Assembly: GCA_041744375.1 (NCBI GenBank)
Contig: JBGTLA010000138.1
Coordinates: 1 to 9,637 of the forward strand
Length of the DNA: 9,637 nt
Direction of reading: 5' to 3'
From: JBGTLA01 sp041744375
GTDB lineage: Bacteria; Actinomycetota; Acidimicrobiia; Spongiisociales; ZC4RG35
Part shown: in pieces, positions 6,948 to 9,637 of the stretch
Position numbering within the stretch: position 1 is the stretch's first letter
How the letters are laid out: each line of letters opens with the position of its first letter
Translations under genes and position numbers: made by a program
Notes under the pieces: generated by a model
Told to the model about the DNA's origin: nothing
The model's database searches: none
Seen by the model: the letters and a program-made list of their open reading frames with translations, nothing else

Positions 6948-7277
6948 ATGCCGACCAACCCTTCCCCCCTCGGGCCCAGACGCCACAGCCAGATACGCCC
7001 GGCCGCCACGGCCATGGTTCGTTCCCTCCCGGACGGCTCTTCGGTGGTGCTTGACCTCGAAACCGAGAAGTACTTCGGTCTCGACGCGGTGGGCGCCGAG
7101 ATGTGGACGGCGTTGGTCGAGAGTCCCACGGTCGTGGCGGCACGGGATCAGCTGTTGAGGCACTTCGATGTCGAAGAGGTGCGTCTCGATGCCGACTTGG
7201 CGGAGTTCGTGGGTGAGCTGGAGTCACGAGGGCTGGTCGTCGTTTCGAAGCCCGAAGGAGATGAGGCCCTCGCCTGA
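6948..7277 (+). CDS. PqqD-like RiPP recognition protein (stand-alone, B1-like)
   Basis: This 109-residue protein matches the PqqD fold, a small winged-helix domain that binds RiPP leader peptides and presents them to processing enzymes. After a loose basic N-terminus, residues about 21-100 show the typical order: a strand pair with VVLDLETEKYFGLDAVGAEMW (33-53), then helices with a hydrophobic pattern and ESRGLVVV at 92-99. The size fits lasso B1 proteins (about 80-110 residues). The ATG at 6948 has AGGAG 8 bases upstream; the open frame extends left to 6642, but that part lies inside the ATPase gene on the other strand. It is on the opposite strand to the rest of the locus and overlaps the tail of the phosphoribosyltransferase fusion gene by 54 bp. 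Being B1 of this cluster is an inference from the precursor motif. Confidence 0.85.
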   Translation: MPTNPSPLGPRRHSQIRPAATAMVRSLPDGSSVVLDLETEKYFGLDAVGAEMWTALVESPTVVAARDQLLRHFDVEEVRLDADLAEFVGELESRGLVVVSKPEGDEALA

Positions 7278-8408
7278 GAGCCGGTCCGTGAAGTCGTCGA
7301 TGTCACGTTCCAAGTCGACGACATCGACCTCGTAGGCCACGGCCAACGCCGCCGCCGCCCCGGCGGTCGTTCCCTCAGCCATGATCGAAATCCACATGGC
7401 TGCCGCGGTCCCCGTCAGCGTCAGCGTGCGGCTGCCTGCGAGGTCGACCACCACCAGCTCGTCGCCGATCGGAAGGTCGACCACCCCTTGGCCTTGCCGG
7501 ATTGGTCCTGCGGCCCTCACGAAGTGGCGCAGGGTGGCTTCGTGGGCGGAGAAGGTGCGGTTCTTCAGGCATCGTTCGGGGGGGATCAGGCGCCAGGCCA
7601 GCTTGAGACGGCCCTCCGTCTCGTTCCACAAGCCGATGTCAGGTTCGTTCCAGGGGAACACCAGGTGGTCGGTGGTCCCGACCCAGAGATAGTCTCCGCG
7701 CTGGTGCCAGCGTGCCAGCCACCGTTCGTGCTCGGTTCCGTACCGTGCCGGGGCCGTGTCGGCGAGATCCTCGCCACTCACGAAGGTGACCAGCTCAGTG
7801 CGGGATCTCAGTGCCGCCCCGATGGCGGGGACGGAGTAGAGGGTGCCGACGGCCGCCCGGTCGGCCTTGAGAGAGGAAAGGGCGGTCTGGATTCTCGCCC
7901 CCGACAGGGAGCAGTCGTCGATCACCACCAGGGAATCGACCGGCGCGTCGAGTGCCACGATGCGAGACGGGGCCAAGTCGAGCAGGTACGACAGGATCCC
8001 GAGGACGATGAGTCCGCCCCGGGGAACGGCCGCGAAGCTCCAGTCGTCCAGGTCGGGGATTTCGGACCGGAGTGCTGTCGCCAGCCGTTCGGCAACTGTC
8101 TCGACCTCTGGGTAGTCGACGTACCGGATGCGGGTGTGGATGAGCTCATCGAGCAAGGTTGCCAGCTGCATGTCGTCCTCGTCGGAGAATCTGCCGGTCA
8201 GCAACAGCACCGGTCCCGGGTCTGCGGAGATGGTGGCGGTCACGTCCGGCGGCCATTCGGGAGAGGCCACCAGGGCTCGTCCCAACGCATCGAGCTGGTC
8301 CACCGGGTCTCCGGCGACGACGGCGGAGTACCCGACCGGGATGAGGTCCGGTCCGATGGTGAAGGTCTTGAGGCTGGTCAAACCAGGTCCAGACGTGACT
8401 GGAGGCAC
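7224..8408 (-). CDS. Phosphoribosyltransferase-like domain fused to a C-terminal PqqD-like (RRE) domain
   Basis: This 394-residue protein has three parts. Residues 1-100 are not recognised. Residues about 103-260 look like a type I phosphoribosyltransferase: VPRGG at 128-132 where the pyrophosphate loop sits, VVIDDCSLSGAR at 161-172 as the PRPP loop (acidic pair Asp164-Asp165, with Ser169 in place of the usual Thr), and VFPWNEPD at 250-257, recalling the fPWE end of hypoxanthine/xanthine phosphoribosyltransferases. Residues about 309-386 form a PqqD-like domain (VVDLAGSRTLTLTGTAAAMW at 320-339; DDFTDRLSGEGLISF at the end). Such domains bind leader peptides, so the enzyme part may act on the precursor encoded 40 bp upstream. 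Start: GTG at 8408, which lies within the 8400-8430 hairpin and has no well-spaced ribosome site; TTG at 8381 is the alternative. The enzyme activity is unproven, and the domain could be a binding or regulatory relic. Confidence 0.78.
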   Translation of the reverse strand: MPPVTSGPGLTSLKTFTIGPDLIPVGYSAVVAGDPVDQLDALGRALVASPEWPPDVTATISADPGPVLLLTGRFSDEDDMQLATLLDELIHTRIRYVDYPEVETVAERLATALRSEIPDLDDWSFAAVPRGGLIVLGILSYLLDLAPSRIVALDAPVDSLVVIDDCSLSGARIQTALSSLKADRAAVGTLYSVPAIGAALRSRTELVTFVSGEDLADTAPARYGTEHERWLARWHQRGDYLWVGTTDHLVFPWNEPDIGLWNETEGRLKLAWRLIPPERCLKNRTFSAHEATLRHFVRAAGPIRQGQGVVDLPIGDELVVVDLAGSRTLTLTGTAAAMWISIMAEGTTAGAAAALAVAYEVDVVDLERDIDDFTDRLSGEGLISFGLRNDDQPS

Positions 8409-8430
8409 CAGCGTGGCGCCGGTGCCTCCA
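8400..8430 (-). promoter_or_regulatory. Strong intergenic hairpin after the precursor gene, covering the next start
   Basis: TGGAGGCACC (8430-8421 on the minus strand) pairs perfectly with GGTGCCTCCA (8409-8400) over 10 bp around an 11-base loop. The first arm holds GGAGG, a Shine-Dalgarno-like sequence, and the second holds the complementary CCTCC plus the GTG start (8408-8406) of the fusion gene. It begins 18 bases after the precursor stop. It may act as an attenuator that keeps precursor mRNA in excess over the enzyme mRNA, or may block translation; no T-run follows. Confidence 0.6.
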
Positions 8431-8448
8431 ATCGTATCTTGGGTTGTG

Positions 8449-8589
8449 TCAGATGCCCTGCGAATGGAGGACGCTGCCCCTCTTGGGATCGCTGCCGGGA
8501 CGGGTCAGACCGACCTGCGTCAGCTCCTGGACCGTGCCCCACTCCTCGATACGCGGCGTATCGTATTCGGCCTTGACTTCGTAGCCCAT
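8449..8589 (-). CDS. Lasso-type RiPP precursor peptide
   Basis: This gene encodes a 46-residue peptide. The leader carries Tyr9, Pro12, Ile14, Gly18 and Thr24 with the exact spacing of the lasso leader consensus YxxPx(L/I)xxxGx5T, which PqqD-like B1 proteins bind. In known lasso precursors the conserved Thr is the second-last leader residue, so the core would be Val26-Ile46 (21 residues; begins VGLTRPGSD). Asp34 is then at position 9; if cleavage is one residue later, Gly27 is position 1 and Asp34 position 8. Both ring sizes are used by lasso peptides. Asp34 is the only acidic core residue, so the ring acceptor is unambiguous. The core is basic (Arg30, Lys36, Arg37, His42) and has Ser33, 39 and 43 and Thr29 as possible modification sites. 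The ATG at 8589 has GGGAGG 4 bases before it; the frame extends to 8643, but that part lacks a ribosome site and lies in the leader region. Confidence 0.82.
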   Translation of the reverse strand: MGYEVKAEYDTPRIEEWGTVQELTQVGLTRPGSDPKRGSVLHSQGI

Positions 8590-8641
8590 ATGGCCTCCCT
8601 TTCTGGCTGAGCAGAACTTTCTGTCCCACTCCACTCCTCTC

Positions 8642-8669
8642 AAGGTAGCCGCGCCGCCGCCTTAGTCAA
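8642..8669 (-). promoter_or_regulatory. Candidate promoter of the precursor gene
   Basis: On the minus strand TTGACT (8669-8664) and TACCTT (8647-8642) are separated by 16 bases, a good match to the primary sigma consensus. It lies in the 99-bp gap between the cyclase stop and the precursor ATG and gives a leader of about 45 bases. A small stem, TTCTG-6-CAGAA (8601-8616), sits just upstream of the ribosome site and competes with a second pairing (8612-8623). A private promoter would let the peptide be made in excess of its enzymes. Confidence 0.5.
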
Positions 8670-8688
8670 TGGCATTGGGTCTGGGTCC

Positions 8689-9637
8689 CTAGGACCAATT
8701 GTCTCGTAGCCACATCTCGAGGCTCAGCGTGTCCCAGATGAGGGGGTGACCTTGCCCGGTGCTCCGGTAGTGCCTATATGCCGTGGCGAGGGCGGCCGCA
8801 TCCACCCACCCCAGGTGGCCACAGATGGGGCCTTCGATCAGCTCTTCGACGATCGAGGCGGCGTGGCTCACCAGTCCCCGATGAAACAAGGGCAGGGGGA
8901 GGATCTTGGCCGACTGCTGACGGGCCGGCTCGGGCATGACCCCGGTCATGGCATTCCGGAGCAGGTGTTTGGCGTGGCGGCTGAGGATGATCTGGGGAAT
9001 GGCCAAAACGGTCTCCGCCCATCGCCGGTCGGAGAAAGGATCGGCGAACACCGCCCCCACCCTGGCGTAGCTGCGGTTCGACCACACCATTCCCCGTAGG
9101 TGCATGAGGGAGAAAATGAGAGCGTGACGCAACGAGCGAACGTCGTCGTAGGGACCGGGCGGACCAATCTGGCGGTCGAACTCGGCCAGTCCGACTCGTC
9201 GGGCGAAATCGGGGTCTATCCACGGCGCTTCCGAGTCATCCGCCCTCTTGAGACGTCTCCAAGTGAGCCGGGGAGCCGAATTCAGCGACCTCCCCACCGC
9301 AGCCAAGGCGGTCCGCCGACCCGACAGTCGCGCCAGATCCCACAGCCCCCTCACGGCTTCTCGCGTCCTTCCGCCCTCGATGAGTGACTGAAGGGTGAAG
9401 GCGGGGCCGATGGTCAGGTCGCCGCGGTCGCCGCCGAGGATGAGGCGGGTGCCGTGGGTGGTGGCGGTGGTGAGGGTGTGGTCGATGAGCGCTTGGAAGG
9501 CGCCGACACTGGGTTCGTCGGGGTCGGGTCCGTGGTGGGGGTAGTGGGCGAGGGGCCAGAGGTGGTCGGCTTCGATGTCGGTGGTGGGGAGGTGGTAGTG
9601 GTTGGTGATGTGGCGGCTGATGTGGCGTTCGTCGCAT
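8689..9637 (-). CDS. Asparagine synthase-like lasso cyclase, C-terminal part (partial)
   Basis: The frame is open from the window edge (first whole codon at 9636) to a TAG at 8691-8689, giving 315 visible residues of an asparagine-synthase-type domain. In lasso clusters this protein (C or B1-linked cyclase) adenylates the ring Asp/Glu side chain with ATP, and the freed N-terminus closes the macrolactam. Visible family elements: CDERHISR at the left end, LILGGDRGD (65-73) where asparagine synthases have a GGDE-like turn, DPFSDRRWAETVLAIP (199-214), matching the PF-D-RR motif, and KHLLRNAMTGVMPE (223-236) followed by Lys244, the usual K-LLR-a---LPE segment. The ATP-binding SGGxDS loop and any glutaminase domain lie outside the window. 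A GTG at 9354 is not the start, because family sequence continues upstream. Codon usage changes sharply near 9400 (see findings). It is 99 bp upstream of the precursor gene. Confidence 0.82.
   Translation of the reverse strand, partial: CDERHISRHITNHYHLPTTDIEADHLWPLAHYPHHGPDPDEPSVGAFQALIDHTLTTATTHGTRLILGGDRGDLTIGPAFTLQSLIEGGRTREAVRGLWDLARLSGRRTALAAVGRSLNSAPRLTWRRLKRADDSEAPWIDPDFARRVGLAEFDRQIGPPGPYDDVRSLRHALIFSLMHLRGMVWSNRSYARVGAVFADPFSDRRWAETVLAIPQIILSRHAKHLLRNAMTGVMPEPARQQSAKILPLPLFHRGLVSHAASIVEELIEGPICGHLGWVDAAALATAYRHYRSTGQGHPLIWDTLSLEMWLRDNWS

Noticed and set aside
8683..8699. A short palindrome (GGTCC-3-GGACC) at the cyclase stop as terminator
   Set aside because: Only 5 bp with no T-run; too weak, and a promoter for the precursor follows without needing it.
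9236..9637. A 133-codon Pro/His/Arg-rich frame on the minus strand
   Set aside because: It is a frame-shifted reading of the C-rich cyclase segment; the correct frame shows asparagine-synthase sequence.

Overview
The window is high-GC, with NNC/NNG-rich codons and GTG starts. It encodes an actinobacterial-type 2-oxoacid dehydrogenase E2 and a secreted protein with the GITRGCNPP-type repeat common in Acidimicrobiia. My best guess is an actinobacterium, probably class Acidimicrobiia; this is inferred from gene content only.

Left part (1-973, minus strand): a membrane phosphoglycosyl transferase that starts surface-glycan synthesis, followed by the N-terminal end of a secreted S-layer-homology-like protein cut by the window edge. 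A 224-bp divergent region with strong inverted repeats separates them from the next block. Middle (1198-3985, plus strand): a two-gene housekeeping operon, dihydrolipoyl dehydrogenase (E3) then the single-lipoyl-domain E2 acyltransferase, with a long Glu-Pro linker. It converges on the next block through a hairpin that contains both stop codons.

Right part (3993-9637): what I read as a lasso-peptide-like RiPP locus, nearly all on the minus strand. In transcription order it holds an asparagine-synthase-type macrolactam cyclase (cut by the window edge); a 46-residue precursor whose leader fits the lasso consensus YxxPx(L/I)xxxGx5T exactly and whose core has an Asp at ring position 8 or 9; a 394-residue protein joining a phosphoribosyltransferase-like domain to a C-terminal PqqD-like leader-binding domain; then an ABC exporter ATPase, its permease and a PF14907-type nucleotidyltransferase, tightly coupled. 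A stand-alone PqqD-like protein (B1-like) is on the opposite strand, sharing a short regulatory region with the ATPase gene and overlapping the fusion gene tail to tail. No transglutaminase-like leader peptidase (B2) is in the window.

Working model (inference): the precursor is made from its own promoter, its leader is bound by one or both PqqD-like domains, the cyclase closes an N-terminal ring onto Asp34, the phosphoribosyltransferase and/or nucleotidyltransferase may add a group, and the ABC transporter exports or gives immunity to the product. The phosphoribosyltransferase-RRE fusion is the most novel element. No tRNA, rRNA, CRISPR array or transposase was seen, and no stretch over 300 bases lacks a gene.
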